NCBI GenBank assembly: GCA_934271735.1
Contig: CAKQSB010000007.1
Coordinates: 40,979-104,978 of the forward strand
DNA length: 64,000 nucleotides
Origin: an uncultured Clostridia bacterium
Lineage (GTDB): Bacteria > Bacillota > Clostridia > Christensenellales > Borkfalkiaceae
Direction: 5' to 3'
Shown here: positions 55,171-63,614 of the stretch, in pieces
How the letters are laid out: each line of letters opens with the position of its first letter
Position numbering within the stretch: position 1 is the first letter of the stretch
Position numbers and translations under genes: made by a program
Notes under the pieces: model-generated
Seen by the model: the letters and a program-made list of their open reading frames with translations, nothing else
What the model was told of the DNA's origin: nothing
Database searches by the model: none

Positions 55171-55261
55171 ACGAGTATTTTATCATAATACTTTCATCTT
55201 GTCTACTGTATTTCAGCGGTTTCTATATTAAAAAAACTTATACCCCCTATAAAATACTCGT
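55171..55261. repeat. 13-bp perfect inverted repeat flanking the oppA promoter
   Basis: ACGAGTATTTTAT (55171-55183) is repeated in reverse complement at 55249-55261. The first arm contains the -10 of the oppA promoter. A second short palindrome (CAATTTGCTTAAATTG, 55147-55162) lies just downstream of the expected transcript start. Confidence 0.85.
55177..55205 (-). promoter_or_regulatory. Promoter of oppA
   Basis: On the minus strand TAGACA (55200-55205) and TAAAAT (55177-55182) are 17 bp apart. The start would be near 55170, giving a leader of about 195 bases, long for a constitutive gene. Confidence 0.7.
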
Positions 55262-55397
55262 TATTATCGGCATTTTTTAATTTTTTCATAAATTTTATAC
55301 CGTATATAAATAATTATAAGTAAATTTTGCATATTATTCATTTTGAGTTTTTAAAACAATAAAATCTCTGCCCTCTCCCTCGTTTAAAACAAAAAAA

Positions 55398-55418
55398 CGG
55401 ACGGTCAACGACCGCCCG
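55398..55418 (-). terminator. Terminator of the kinase-nagB-nagA unit
   Basis: On the minus strand CGGGCGGTC pairs with GACCGTCCG (55410-55418 with 55398-55406) across a three-base loop, followed by seven T. It lies about 55 bp beyond the nagA stop. Confidence 0.88.
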
Positions 55419-55471
55419 CAATTAAATTTGCTTTACAATGTATAATCAATTATATAGTATATTGACAATAT

Positions 55472-56617
55472 TTAACGAGAATATACTATTTTTCCGCCTA
55501 CGACGGTGAACATTACCTCGTAATCGGAATTCAGAACCGTGAAATCCGCTCTTTTGCCAACCTCGATAGTACCCCTTTCCGCCAAAACGCCTATGTTCTT
55601 TGCGGGGTTGTATGTTGCAAAATCAACCGCATCCGTAAACGCAACGCCGACTTTTTCCACAAGGTTCTTTATCGCAACGTTCATTTTAAGAACACTGCCC
55701 GCCAAAGTTCCGTCGGCAAGCCTTGCTTCGCCGTTCATGACGAAAACTTCCTGTCCGCCGAGTTCGGATTTTCCGTCCGGCATACCTTTCGCCCTCATAG
55801 CGTCGGTTATAAGCGTGTACTTATCGTGAGGTTTGTTTTTAATAACAAGCTTTATCGCAGGTACGCTTACGTGAATCGTGTCGCAAATCATTTCGCAGTT
55901 AAGCTCGTCCAAAAGCATAGCCGCGCCGACAACGCCCGCTTCTCTGTGATGAAGACCGGTCTGCGCGTTGTAAGTGTGCGTAACGTTGGTCGCGCCCGCC
56001 GCAACCGCCTTAACCACGTCGGCATACTTTCCGCCCGTGTGACCGACAGAAGCAACAACGCCTATATCTTTAAGGTGTTTTATAAGTTCGAGACCGCCGT
56101 CTACTTCGGGTGCAAGAGTTACGATTTTTATCGCGTTGCCGCTGGCTTTGTTGTATTCGTCGAAAACTTTTGCGTCGGGAACGGCAACGTATTCGAGCGG
56201 CTGCGCGCCTACATGCTTGGGAGAGATAAACGGTCCTTCGAGGTGTACGCCGAGAACTTCCGCGCCTTTATACTCGCCTTTCGCTCTTATCTCCTTAACG
56301 GCTTTCATTGCTCCCGTTATGTTTTCTTTGCTTTGCGTCATAGTCGTAGCAAGGAAACCCGTCGTTCCCTCTCTCGCAACGTATTCCGAAATAGTCTGTA
56401 ACGCATCGACCGTTCCGTCCATTGCGTCCGATCCGCCCGCGCCGTGAATATGTTCGTCGATAAATCCGGGAAGGACTACTCCGTCCGTTTCGAAAATCGG
56501 TTCGATATCGTCGCCGTTATCGCCGATATAAACAATTTTTCCGTTTTCGATACCTATATTAGTCGTTACGACGCCTACGTTTTTTATATACGCTTTAACG
56601 TTTTTTAATCCTTTCAT
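55472..56617 (-). CDS. nagA: N-acetylglucosamine-6-phosphate deacetylase
   Basis: It removes the acetyl group from GlcNAc-6-phosphate. The amidohydrolase motifs are in place: HIHGAGGSD metal site, HLEGPFISPKHVGAQP with the acidic ligand, SVGHTGGKY, and TYNAQTGLHHREAG. The catalytic aspartate is in LITDAMRAKG. The frame reaches a TTG at 56635, but that codon overlaps the ribosome-binding site; GGAG before the ATG at 56617 fixes a 381-residue protein. It follows nagB and makes its substrate. Confidence 0.95.
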   Translation of the reverse strand: MKGLKNVKAYIKNVGVVTTNIGIENGKIVYIGDNGDDIEPIFETDGVVLPGFIDEHIHGAGGSDAMDGTVDALQTISEYVAREGTTGFLATTMTQSKENITGAMKAVKEIRAKGEYKGAEVLGVHLEGPFISPKHVGAQPLEYVAVPDAKVFDEYNKASGNAIKIVTLAPEVDGGLELIKHLKDIGVVASVGHTGGKYADVVKAVAAGATNVTHTYNAQTGLHHREAGVVGAAMLLDELNCEMICDTIHVSVPAIKLVIKNKPHDKYTLITDAMRAKGMPDGKSELGGQEVFVMNGEARLADGTLAGSVLKMNVAIKNLVEKVGVAFTDAVDFATYNPAKNIGVLAERGTIEVGKRADFTVLNSDYEVMFTVVGGKIVYSR

Positions 56618-56653
56618 ATTTTTCTCCGTAATCAAGCGAAATATTTCGATAAA

Positions 56654-57379
56654 TTATTTGATAAGCGCTGCCGCGGCTTCGTCGCATACGAGCGTGCAAT
56701 CGGGATGGAGCTGCAAAATGCTTGCGGGAACATTTTCGGTAACTTCGCCCTTAACGAGACCGTAAACAGCCTTGGCTTTGTTCGCACCGTTTGCGAGAAT
56801 AAGAATCTTTTTCGCGTTCATAATGTTTTTAAGACCCATAGTGAACGCTTGACGAGGGACTTCGTCGATACTCTTGAACAATCTCGAGTTATCTTTTATC
56901 GTGCTTTCGGTAAGGTTTACGATATGCGTAACGCTTCCGAAAGGAGTTCCGGGTTCGTTGAAGGCGATATGGCCGTTCGAACCGATGCCGAGAACCTGAA
57001 TATCCTGCTGCATTGTTTCCAGAAGGGCGTTATATCTCGCGCATTCCGCTTCTCTGTCCGCAGCTTTGCCGTTTTCGATGTTGGTGTTTTTCAAATCTAT
57101 ATCGATATGATTGAAAAGATTGTCTCTCATAAAGTAAACGTAGCTCTGATCGCTGGTCACGTCAAGTCCCGCATACTCGTCGAGGTTTACGGTTTTAATC
57201 TTTTTATAGCTCGTTCCGTTTTCGTTGTGGTCTTTTATCATATTTTTATAAAGACCGATAGGGGTAGAACCCGTTGCGAGACCGATAACGGCTTCCGGGT
57301 TGGATTTAACCACGCCCGACATAACTTCAAAAGCCTTCCGGCTCATTTCATCGTAATCTTTCGTTATAATAACCTTCAT
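56654..57379 (-). CDS. nagB: Glucosamine-6-phosphate deaminase
   Basis: It turns glucosamine-6-phosphate into fructose-6-phosphate and ammonia, the last step of GlcNAc use. Substrate-site motifs are GLATGSTPIGLYKNM, LDEYAGL and GIGSNGHIAFNEPG. The longest frame is ten codons longer, but AAGGAG before the ATG at 57379 gives the typical start MKVIITKDYDEMSRKA and 241 residues. The hairpin at 57421-57443 lies between the sugar kinase stop and this start. Confidence 0.95.
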   Translation of the reverse strand: MKVIITKDYDEMSRKAFEVMSGVVKSNPEAVIGLATGSTPIGLYKNMIKDHNENGTSYKKIKTVNLDEYAGLDVTSDQSYVYFMRDNLFNHIDIDLKNTNIENGKAADREAECARYNALLETMQQDIQVLGIGSNGHIAFNEPGTPFGSVTHIVNLTESTIKDNSRLFKSIDEVPRQAFTMGLKNIMNAKKILILANGANKAKAVYGLVKGEVTENVPASILQLHPDCTLVCDEAAAALIK

Positions 57380-57420
57380 TTTTTCGTATCTCCTTGTATA
57401 AAATTGCATTATATAATATT

Positions 57421-57443
57421 ACGGGAGGGTAAAATCCTCCCGT
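57421..57443 (-). terminator. Hairpin between the sugar kinase and nagB
   Basis: ACGGGAGG (57421-57428) pairs with CCTCCCGT (57436-57443). The T-tract after it on the minus strand is poor (AATATTATAT), so it is a weak terminator, a processing site or an mRNA stabiliser. It separates the kinase from nagBA. Confidence 0.6.
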
Positions 57444-57450
57444 ATAACAA

Positions 57451-58824
57451 TTATTTCGTTTTGTTTGTTGCGGCAAGAGAAGCGGCGGCAATGCTCTGTC
57501 CCACTCTCCTGTTCTTTTCGTCCGGCATCTCGATTCTGAATTTAAGTTCGGGATATTCTTCCGCCAGAATCTTGTTCGCTCTGTCCATAATTACGTTACC
57601 GCCCGCGCCGCTCGTTACTCTTCCGAGCAAAAGAACGTGTTTGATACCGTAAAACATAGCGTAATAAGGCATAGTATGTCCGAGATAAGTTCCGATATCC
57701 TCGTAAATCTTTTTAGCGAGAGGATCACCGTCCGCCATCATCTTCTGAACGACTTTGAGCTTTTCCGCAGGGCTGAGCGTTTCGTCGAATTTATATCCGC
57801 CCATTTCGGCAAGCTTTATAACGCTGTCCTGCGAGAAATATTTAACGCCGCAGCCGTAGTCTCCGCTCCATTCGTCTACCATAGAATCCTTATTGTAATC
57901 CACAGGTACGAAAGCAAGCTCGGAAAGCCATCCGTTAAGTCCGCCGTTTTTGTTGATATATCCGACGGCTTCGCTCGTTCCCATGGCTATGCCGAGAACG
58001 CTGTCGTCGTTCAAGTCGATTGCTCCCGCAAGAGCCGTAACGTCGCCGTCGTTTGCAACTTCGAGCGGAATGTTTTCGCCGAGTTCTTTAGCAACGTCGA
58101 TATACATCGTTTTAACTTTCTTTTCGAAATCTTCGTCGTTTACCTTAAGGAAAAGCGAGGCGACCATAATTTTATTGTTTACGTATACGCCCGCGGAAGA
58201 AACGCCGATCGCGTCCACTCTCGGCATTTTGGAAGCCGCCGTTTTAAACGCCGTGAGGATTTCGTTATAATGATAGTCGGGATCGGAATTGATTTTCGGG
58301 AACCATACGACTTCTTCGCTGTAAACGACTTTTCCGTCCACAACCGCGCTGACTTTTCTGTCGCTTCCTCCCGCGTCGAAACCTATTCTGCAACCGTCGA
58401 GATGTCCGCCGACGGAAAGAGAACATTTCTTTTCCTTCGGGAAACTCTTTTCGTCGCACAAAACGACCTCGAAAGGTTTCTCATAAACCCTTTCCATAAA
58501 TTTCTTATCGAAAGCTCTTAAACCGTCGTCGGTGTAAGCGGTTTTTATATATTCGTATACGGATTTGTCGCCCGTAAGATAGATTTTATATCCGCCGACA
58601 AGCCACAAAATAGTCTTGACGAGTCTTTCAGCCATGCGGTTGTTATCGTCGGCGTGTTTTGCGTCCGCAAAAATCTTATATTCGTAAATATAGTTATATC
58701 CGTCGTTTCTTTCGACGCATATTTTAAGCGTTTTATTTTCTGTTTTTTCGACTTCGGCGGAATACTTTTTAAATTCCGCGTACATCGGCCGGAAATTTTT
58801 ATCCAGAACAGGTACGTATTTCAT
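57451..58824 (-). CDS. ROK/BadF-like sugar kinase with a long N-terminal domain
   Basis: The C-terminal 310 residues have the actin-like ATPase fold: phosphate-1 loop GFDAGGSD (148-155), VDAIGVSSAGV, ANDGDVTALAGAI and an adenosine-binding GIAMGTSEAVGY. An unrecognised 135-residue domain precedes it. The ATG at 58824 has GGAGG upstream and gives 457 residues. Since it heads a kinase-nagB-nagA unit, GlcNAc is the most likely substrate (inference). Lack of the ROK zinc motif cluster makes the subfamily uncertain. Confidence 0.8.
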   Translation of the reverse strand: MKYVPVLDKNFRPMYAEFKKYSAEVEKTENKTLKICVERNDGYNYIYEYKIFADAKHADDNNRMAERLVKTILWLVGGYKIYLTGDKSVYEYIKTAYTDDGLRAFDKKFMERVYEKPFEVVLCDEKSFPKEKKCSLSVGGHLDGCRIGFDAGGSDRKVSAVVDGKVVYSEEVVWFPKINSDPDYHYNEILTAFKTAASKMPRVDAIGVSSAGVYVNNKIMVASLFLKVNDEDFEKKVKTMYIDVAKELGENIPLEVANDGDVTALAGAIDLNDDSVLGIAMGTSEAVGYINKNGGLNGWLSELAFVPVDYNKDSMVDEWSGDYGCGVKYFSQDSVIKLAEMGGYKFDETLSPAEKLKVVQKMMADGDPLAKKIYEDIGTYLGHTMPYYAMFYGIKHVLLLGRVTSGAGGNVIMDRANKILAEEYPELKFRIEMPDEKNRRVGQSIAAASLAATNKTK

Positions 58825-58857
58825 CAGAATAGTCCTCCACATAATTTGTGCATGTAC

Positions 58858-58863
58858 ATTATA
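58858..58863 (-). promoter_or_regulatory. -10 element of the sugar kinase operon
   Basis: TATAAT on the minus strand stands about 35 bases before the kinase start. The -35 (TATCAT, 17 bp upstream) is poor, which fits activation by the AraC regulator encoded divergently. Confidence 0.5.
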
Positions 58864-58906
58864 TACCTATTTACACGAAAATGATATAGAAAATATTGCA
58901 CTTTAT

Positions 58907-58954
58907 TTGCAAAATCTTGCGTAAATTTTTTAGTAAAATATATTGCAAAATTTT
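58907..58954. repeat. Two TTGCAAAATYTT copies in the divergent araC/kinase region
   Basis: TTGCAAAATCTT (58907-58918) and TTGCAAAATTTT (58943-58954) are direct repeats 36 bp apart, a little over three helical turns. A third TTGCA is at 58896. The second copy overlaps the araC -35. They are candidate binding sites of the regulator. Confidence 0.5.
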
Positions 58955-58971
58955 ATTTTTTATGGTAAAAT
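58943..58971 (+). promoter_or_regulatory. Promoter of the AraC regulator gene
   Basis: TTGCAA (58943-58948) and TAAAAT (58966-58971) have a 17-bp spacer. The transcript would start near 58978, which is downstream of the first in-frame ATG at 58896 and supports the later start at 59028. Confidence 0.7.
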
Positions 58972-59027
58972 ATACGGGAACGGATTTTTGTCGGAATAAA
59001 CCCTTCTTTTCGGCAAAGGGGCAGAAT

Positions 59028-59912
59028 ATGGATGATAAGATATTTTATATGTACAAGGTATCTACTCTTTTAAGTATTTCCAAGATAGTTACCATTCATT
59101 ATCAAAAACTCGCTAAAAACTACGTTTTCCCCGAAGAAAAACACAATTTCTGGGAAATGATTTACTGCGACAAAAACAATATTTACGTAAACTGCGATAT
59201 GGGAAAAACTCTGCTTAAAAAAGGAGAGGTTATTTTCCTTTCCCCGAACGAGATTCACAGCGTGGAATGTGACAAAAAGATTGACGCGAATATTTTTATC
59301 GTAAGTTTCGTTTGCAAATCCAAAACGATGGGATATTTTAAAAACAAACATTTCGTCGTGCCGGATAAACTCAGATTTTTGCTCGCTTCGATTATGGGCG
59401 AAGCCAAAGATACGTTTAAAATTCCCGAATTCAACCCCAATCTTCAGAAACTCGAGCTCAAACCCGACCCGAATATCGGCGGAGCGCAGATTATCACCAA
59501 CAATCTCGAAGAACTTCTGATAAAGCTTATCCGCGAAGAAACTTCAAAGCCTACGTCTTCGGAAATTTTCATTTCCAAAATAGAAAATTCGGACGCGATA
59601 GAAGACGAAATAATCCGCGTTTTAGAGCAGAATATTTACGGGAAAGTCTGTCTCGATCAGATTTCGGAAGAACTGCATTACGGCAAAACCACTCTTTGCA
59701 AAACCTTCCGCCAGCGCACCGGCAAATCGATAATAAACTACTATCTCGAACTGAAAATCGACGAAAGCAAAAAGCTTATCCGCGAAAACAACAGTTTTTC
59801 GGAGATTGCCAACCTTTTGCGGTTCGATTCTCTGCCCCACTTCACCAAGACTTTTAAAAGAATAACGACAATGACGCCGCGAGAATATAAAAACAGTATT
59901 CTTCTCGGCTGA
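59028..59912 (+). CDS. AraC-family transcriptional regulator
   Basis: The 294-residue protein has an N-terminal cupin-like sensor domain (about 10-115) and a C-terminal double helix-turn-helix (about 195-290, LHYGKTTLCKTFRQRTGKSI and ...LRFDSLPHFTKTFKRITTMTPREYK read as separate motifs). The open frame starts 44 codons earlier, upstream of the promoter, so MDDKIFYMYKV with AAGGGG before it is chosen. It is divergent from the kinase-nagB-nagA operon and is its likely regulator. Confidence 0.92.
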   Translation: MDDKIFYMYKVSTLLSISKIVTIHYQKLAKNYVFPEEKHNFWEMIYCDKNNIYVNCDMGKTLLKKGEVIFLSPNEIHSVECDKKIDANIFIVSFVCKSKTMGYFKNKHFVVPDKLRFLLASIMGEAKDTFKIPEFNPNLQKLELKPDPNIGGAQIITNNLEELLIKLIREETSKPTSSEIFISKIENSDAIEDEIIRVLEQNIYGKVCLDQISEELHYGKTTLCKTFRQRTGKSIINYYLELKIDESKKLIRENNSFSEIANLLRFDSLPHFTKTFKRITTMTPREYKNSILLG

Positions 59913-59957
59913 AACGCCGTATTTCTTCCCGATTGAAACAAAAAACGAATAAACAAA

Positions 59958-59993
59958 GGCGTACCGCCCGGGAACAAATCCGAGCCGTACGCC
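59958..59993. terminator. Bidirectional terminator between araC and ftsZ
   Basis: A 14-base stem with two mismatches (59958-59971 with 59980-59993) is followed by GTTTTTATTTTATTT on the plus strand. The minus side has TTTGTTTATTCG. It serves the convergent araC and ftsZ genes. Confidence 0.85.
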
Positions 59994-60002
59994 GTTTTTA
60001 TT

Positions 60003-61433
60003 TTATTTCTTACCTTTTCCGAAAAGCCTTTTCATAAAAGACGGAATGTTGTCTTCTTCCTCTTTATTGTCTTCTTCGGGTTCTGACGGTTCTTCGGTTA
60101 CGCGTTCTTCCGCGGCGCGACGAACGGGCTGCTCCGCATCGAAATGCCGGACAGGTTGTTCCCGGGTTTCTCTTTTAACCGTAAATCCGCCGAAATCGTC
60201 TTCTTCGGGAACGGATTTGGGATTAACCCGCATATTCGCATTTTGCGAGTCCTGAACGTTCTCTTCGTATCTTACGCGATTAACCTCGGGATCGACCCTT
60301 TCGGCTGCGGACGAAGCGTAAACTTTCTCGTTCTCGGTTTCTCCCGCATCGGAAGGCTTTCTGCCGGGAGCATCGCCGTAGACGTCAACTCTTTCGGGAG
60401 CAGACATTTCGTTTACGTAGTTTTTAAAATTCTCTTTCTGTTCTTCCTTTTTCGCTTCCACGATTTCGGCTTTATCGCTGAAACCCGTCGCAATAACGGT
60501 TATTTCGAATTTTTCGTTATAATCGGGATCGATATTCGCGCCGAAAATAACCGTCGCGGAGCTGTCTATAACGCTGTTGATAAGATTAGCGGCTTCGTAA
60601 ACCTGCCCGAGCGTTAAATCCGTTCCGCCTTTGACATTTAATATAACGCCTTTCGCACCCTCGATACTCGTTTCGAGAAGAGGGCTGGAAATCGCCTTTT
60701 TAACTGCCTGGACGACTCTGTTGTCTCCGCTTGCCATACCGACGCCCATATGAGCGTAACCCTTGTTCTGAATTATCGTTTTCACATCCGCAAAATCGAG
60801 GTTGATAAGCGACGGAGTGGAAATAAGGTCGGCTATGCCGCAGATACCCATTCTGAGATTTTCGTCGGCATATTTCAAAGCCTCTATCATCGAAGTTTCC
60901 GGCGGAAGCGTTTCGAGCAGCTTGTCGTTCGGAATAATAACGATAGTATCTACGTTTTTACTTAATTCCGCTATGCCTTTTTTAGCGTTTTCCTCACGCC
61001 GTCTGCCCTCGAACATAAACGGTTTCGTTACTACGGCTACGGTTACGCAGCCGCATTCGCGCGCAATTTTCGCAACTACGGGCGCAGCTCCCGTTCCCGT
61101 TCCTCCGCCCATACCGGCGGCTATAAAAAGCAAGTCCACGCCCTGAAGACGTTCTTTTATCTTGTCTTTGGTCTCTTCCGCGGCTTGCATACCGACTTCC
61201 GGGTTAGACCCCGCGCCGAGACCTTTCGTAAGTTTTTCACCTATCGCGATTTTGTTTTCGTCTTTTACGCGGGACAAAATCAAGGCTTGCTTATCGGTGT
61301 TTATCGCGATGAATTCCGCGGACGAAACGCCCGCTTCTATCATTCTGTTGACGGCGTTGTTTCCCGCGCCGCCGATACCCGCAACCATAATTTTACAAAT
61401 ATTTACGTCCAAATTATCTATTCCCATACCCAT
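60003..61433 (-). CDS. ftsZ: Cell division protein FtsZ
   Basis: Tubulin-like GTPase that forms the division ring. The nucleotide site GGGTGTGAAPVVA and the T7 loop (NLDFADVKTI, with the catalytic aspartates) are intact. After the core ends near residue 320 there is a long disordered linker of about 130 residues and the C-terminal peptide DNIPSFMKRLFGKGKK, which binds FtsA and other partners. AGAGGT precedes the ATG. It follows ftsA by 17 bp. Confidence 0.97.
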   Translation of the reverse strand: MGMGIDNLDVNICKIMVAGIGGAGNNAVNRMIEAGVSSAEFIAINTDKQALILSRVKDENKIAIGEKLTKGLGAGSNPEVGMQAAEETKDKIKERLQGVDLLFIAAGMGGGTGTGAAPVVAKIARECGCVTVAVVTKPFMFEGRRREENAKKGIAELSKNVDTIVIIPNDKLLETLPPETSMIEALKYADENLRMGICGIADLISTPSLINLDFADVKTIIQNKGYAHMGVGMASGDNRVVQAVKKAISSPLLETSIEGAKGVILNVKGGTDLTLGQVYEAANLINSVIDSSATVIFGANIDPDYNEKFEITVIATGFSDKAEIVEAKKEEQKENFKNYVNEMSAPERVDVYGDAPGRKPSDAGETENEKVYASSAAERVDPEVNRVRYEENVQDSQNANMRVNPKSVPEEDDFGGFTVKRETREQPVRHFDAEQPVRRAAEERVTEEPSEPEEDNKEEEDNIPSFMKRLFGKGKK

Positions 61434-61450
61434 CTTCGGTTACCTCTTTT

Positions 61451-62608
61451 TTACCTTAATCTGAAAAAACTCCACAATCCTTTTTTCTCCTCTTTTTTAG
61501 CGAGGGCGTAATCGAGAACGCTCAGTTCCGCCGCGTCCTCAGGCTTACTGTAAGACGGAATTTTCGGCTTTAAAATATCCACGGGAACGCCGAGCTTCGA
61601 AGAAAGATACTCTCTTATGCCTCTTATGTAAGACATTCCTCCGCCGGTTATGTAAACGCCGAAACCGCTCTTTAATCTATTTGAATTTTCCGCGATGAAC
61701 GCTTCGAGATTTTCGACGTAAGCGTCAATCGTTTCAAACGCCGCGCTGTTGATTTCTTCCGCCGAATACTCGTCGTAACCGTTCTGCGCTTCGACTTTAT
61801 AAGTCTGCTCCGCGGGCTTTGTCAGCGATAAATTCAACATTCTCTGAAGCTTGTCCGCAACGCCCGACGAAATCCCGAGCGATTTAACCATCCAGAATTC
61901 CATAAGTCCGCTTCCGAAATCTTCGGAATGTTTGGCTATAAGACCCTTTCCGAGCGTAAAAAACGCGGTAGTCGTAATATATCCGCAGTCTATCACAAGC
62001 GACGGGGTTTCCCTTGCGCGTTCGTCGAAAAAGAAAAGATTTTCGGCAATGCCTTCGAATACGAAACTCACCGTCTGAATACCCGATCTTTTCAGAATAT
62101 TCCGCAAAGTGTCGGTGAAATACTTTTCGCAAAGCGTGTAACAAAGATACCCGCCGAGCATGGACGACGAATCCCCTACCGGGTCGAAAACCCGTCTGTT
62201 ATCGTCGAGCGCGAAATAAATTTCGGAACGGTTAATAATTTCGAACCCTTCCGTCTCCACAAGCGACTGCCCCGCGTCGAACAAATCGTCGATATCGCCG
62301 GAACCTATCCTTTTTTTCTTTTCGAAAACAAGCTTGTATTTTCTGTTTTCAAGCCTTACGAACGTTCCGGGAACGCCGACGGTTATCTCGGTGATTTTCG
62401 TTTTCAAAACATCTCCGATTTCTTTTATCGCGGAAGAAACGGCTTCTTCGAGACCCGTTACGTCCAGAAATTTGCCTTCCGCAAATCCGTCGTATTTTCT
62501 GCCGACCATATGCTTTACGGTCAGAGTGTCGTTTACCCCTCTTTGCCCTACGAGAACGGATATTTTCGAAGAGCCGACGTCAAGCACGGCAACACAGTTT
62601 TTCAGCAT
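61451..62608 (-). CDS. ftsA: Cell division protein FtsA
   Basis: Actin-like ATPase that tethers FtsZ to the membrane. The actin fold is visible: VAVLDVGSSKISVLVG at the start, VIDCGYITT (phosphate 2) and YITGGGMSYIRGI near the end. The last residues KKGLWSFFRLR form the short amphipathic membrane-targeting helix. 385 residues. GGAG precedes the ATG, and ftsQ is 19 bp upstream. Confidence 0.95.
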   Translation of the reverse strand: MLKNCVAVLDVGSSKISVLVGQRGVNDTLTVKHMVGRKYDGFAEGKFLDVTGLEEAVSSAIKEIGDVLKTKITEITVGVPGTFVRLENRKYKLVFEKKKRIGSGDIDDLFDAGQSLVETEGFEIINRSEIYFALDDNRRVFDPVGDSSSMLGGYLCYTLCEKYFTDTLRNILKRSGIQTVSFVFEGIAENLFFFDERARETPSLVIDCGYITTTAFFTLGKGLIAKHSEDFGSGLMEFWMVKSLGISSGVADKLQRMLNLSLTKPAEQTYKVEAQNGYDEYSAEEINSAAFETIDAYVENLEAFIAENSNRLKSGFGVYITGGGMSYIRGIREYLSSKLGVPVDILKPKIPSYSKPEDAAELSVLDYALAKKEEKKGLWSFFRLR

Positions 62609-62627
62609 TTTTCTCTCCTTTTATCCG

Positions 62628-63452
62628 TTAATTCTCATCCGGTTCGTAGTTTATCACAACCGTGTGGTCTTCCATTTCGTAAACTCTTATATATCCGCCT
62701 CTCTTACTCTTTTCGTCGAGAGAATCGTAAAGCTTTTCAATATCCCCGGTTTTTTGACATATCCTTTCTTTGGTAAGCTTTATATCGTCTTCCGTAGGAT
62801 CGGTCGTCGTAGGCACGGTGAAACTAACGGTTATCGTAACGCCCGTAGCCGTACGGAATTCCACGACGTTTTTATACCCGTCGACAAGCACCGAATCGAT
62901 AAGATTGAGCTTGTCCGTGAATTTTCCGAACATTTCGGACATCGCGCCGAAAAGGTTGTTTCCGTCGAATTTCAGTTTTTGTCCGAGCGGGGCGGACGAA
63001 AAATCAAGCCCGTCGATTCCGTCCACGCTTACGTCCGCAAGAGACGGATACGCGCTCGCGTCCGTATTTTCCGCAAGCCTTAAAAGATTGTAATTTTCGT
63101 CGGTTATATATCCTTGTCCGCCCGAAACGATTAAAAAGCGTTCCACCCTTTCGGCAAAAGTGACTTCAACCTTATCGGGCGAAATTTTCTTAGCCTGAAT
63201 GAACTCCACGTAAGGATTTTTCGCAAGAAGGGTTTTTATCTGCTCTCCTCCGAAAGTAAACATCCATTTCCCTTTGAAATATTTCTCCGTTTCGTCGTTT
63301 ACGTATTCGTAAAGCTCGCTTTTCGCCTCGCCCGCGCCGTTCACGTCGATTACGATAAAATACCTCGCGCGAAACAGCCAGCCGAGCGCGACAATCGCGG
63401 CGACGACGAAAATCATTACCGTGCTGAAAATCACGGCTCTTTTGTGTTTCAT
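62628..63452 (-). CDS. ftsQ: Cell division protein FtsQ/DivIB
   Basis: A divisome membrane protein with a short cytoplasmic part, one membrane segment (about 8-30) and a POTRA domain (FIVIDVNGAGEAKSEL onward) followed by the beta domain. Sequence conservation is low in this family; identification rests on topology, the FAERVERFLIVSGGQGYITDENY segment and its place before ftsA-ftsZ. 274 residues. GGGAG precedes the ATG. Confidence 0.88.
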   Translation of the reverse strand: MKHKRAVIFSTVMIFVVAAIVALGWLFRARYFIVIDVNGAGEAKSELYEYVNDETEKYFKGKWMFTFGGEQIKTLLAKNPYVEFIQAKKISPDKVEVTFAERVERFLIVSGGQGYITDENYNLLRLAENTDASAYPSLADVSVDGIDGLDFSSAPLGQKLKFDGNNLFGAMSEMFGKFTDKLNLIDSVLVDGYKNVVEFRTATGVTITVSFTVPTTTDPTEDDIKLTKERICQKTGDIEKLYDSLDEKSKRGGYIRVYEMEDHTVVINYEPDEN

Positions 63453-63506
63453 TCGTTATTCTCCCTATACTTTATGCCAGCCAAGAATAATCCGAACCTC
63501 GGTCTT

Positions 63507-63602
63507 GCGGCGTGTTTTCAGGCTAATACTTTGTTCCGCAACCGCCATATACGGGTGTATTATGTCGTTTGCGCGCCGCGTCTTAGCCTGAAAACGCGCC
63601 GC
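63507..63602. repeat. Inverted repeat A at the window end
   Basis: GCGGCGTGTTTTCAGGCTAA (63507-63526) and its near-perfect reverse complement (63583-63602, 19 of 20) enclose 56 bases. It is the first of four related inverted-repeat modules in the non-coding end of the window. Confidence 0.9.
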
Positions 63603-63614
63603 AATACTTGTAGC

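Larger units (their letters stand above)
54975..55471. other. oppA leader and nagA 3' region
   Basis: The 497-bp gap holds no gene. It contains the oppA promoter, a leader of about 195 bases with overlapping palindromes, a 13-bp inverted repeat around the promoter and the terminator of the nagBA unit. The stretch 55262-55390 is AT-rich and otherwise unremarkable. Confidence 0.7.

Noticed and set aside
58896..59027. 44 extra codons at the start of the AraC regulator
   Set aside because: They lie over the gene's own promoter and lack a ribosome-binding site.
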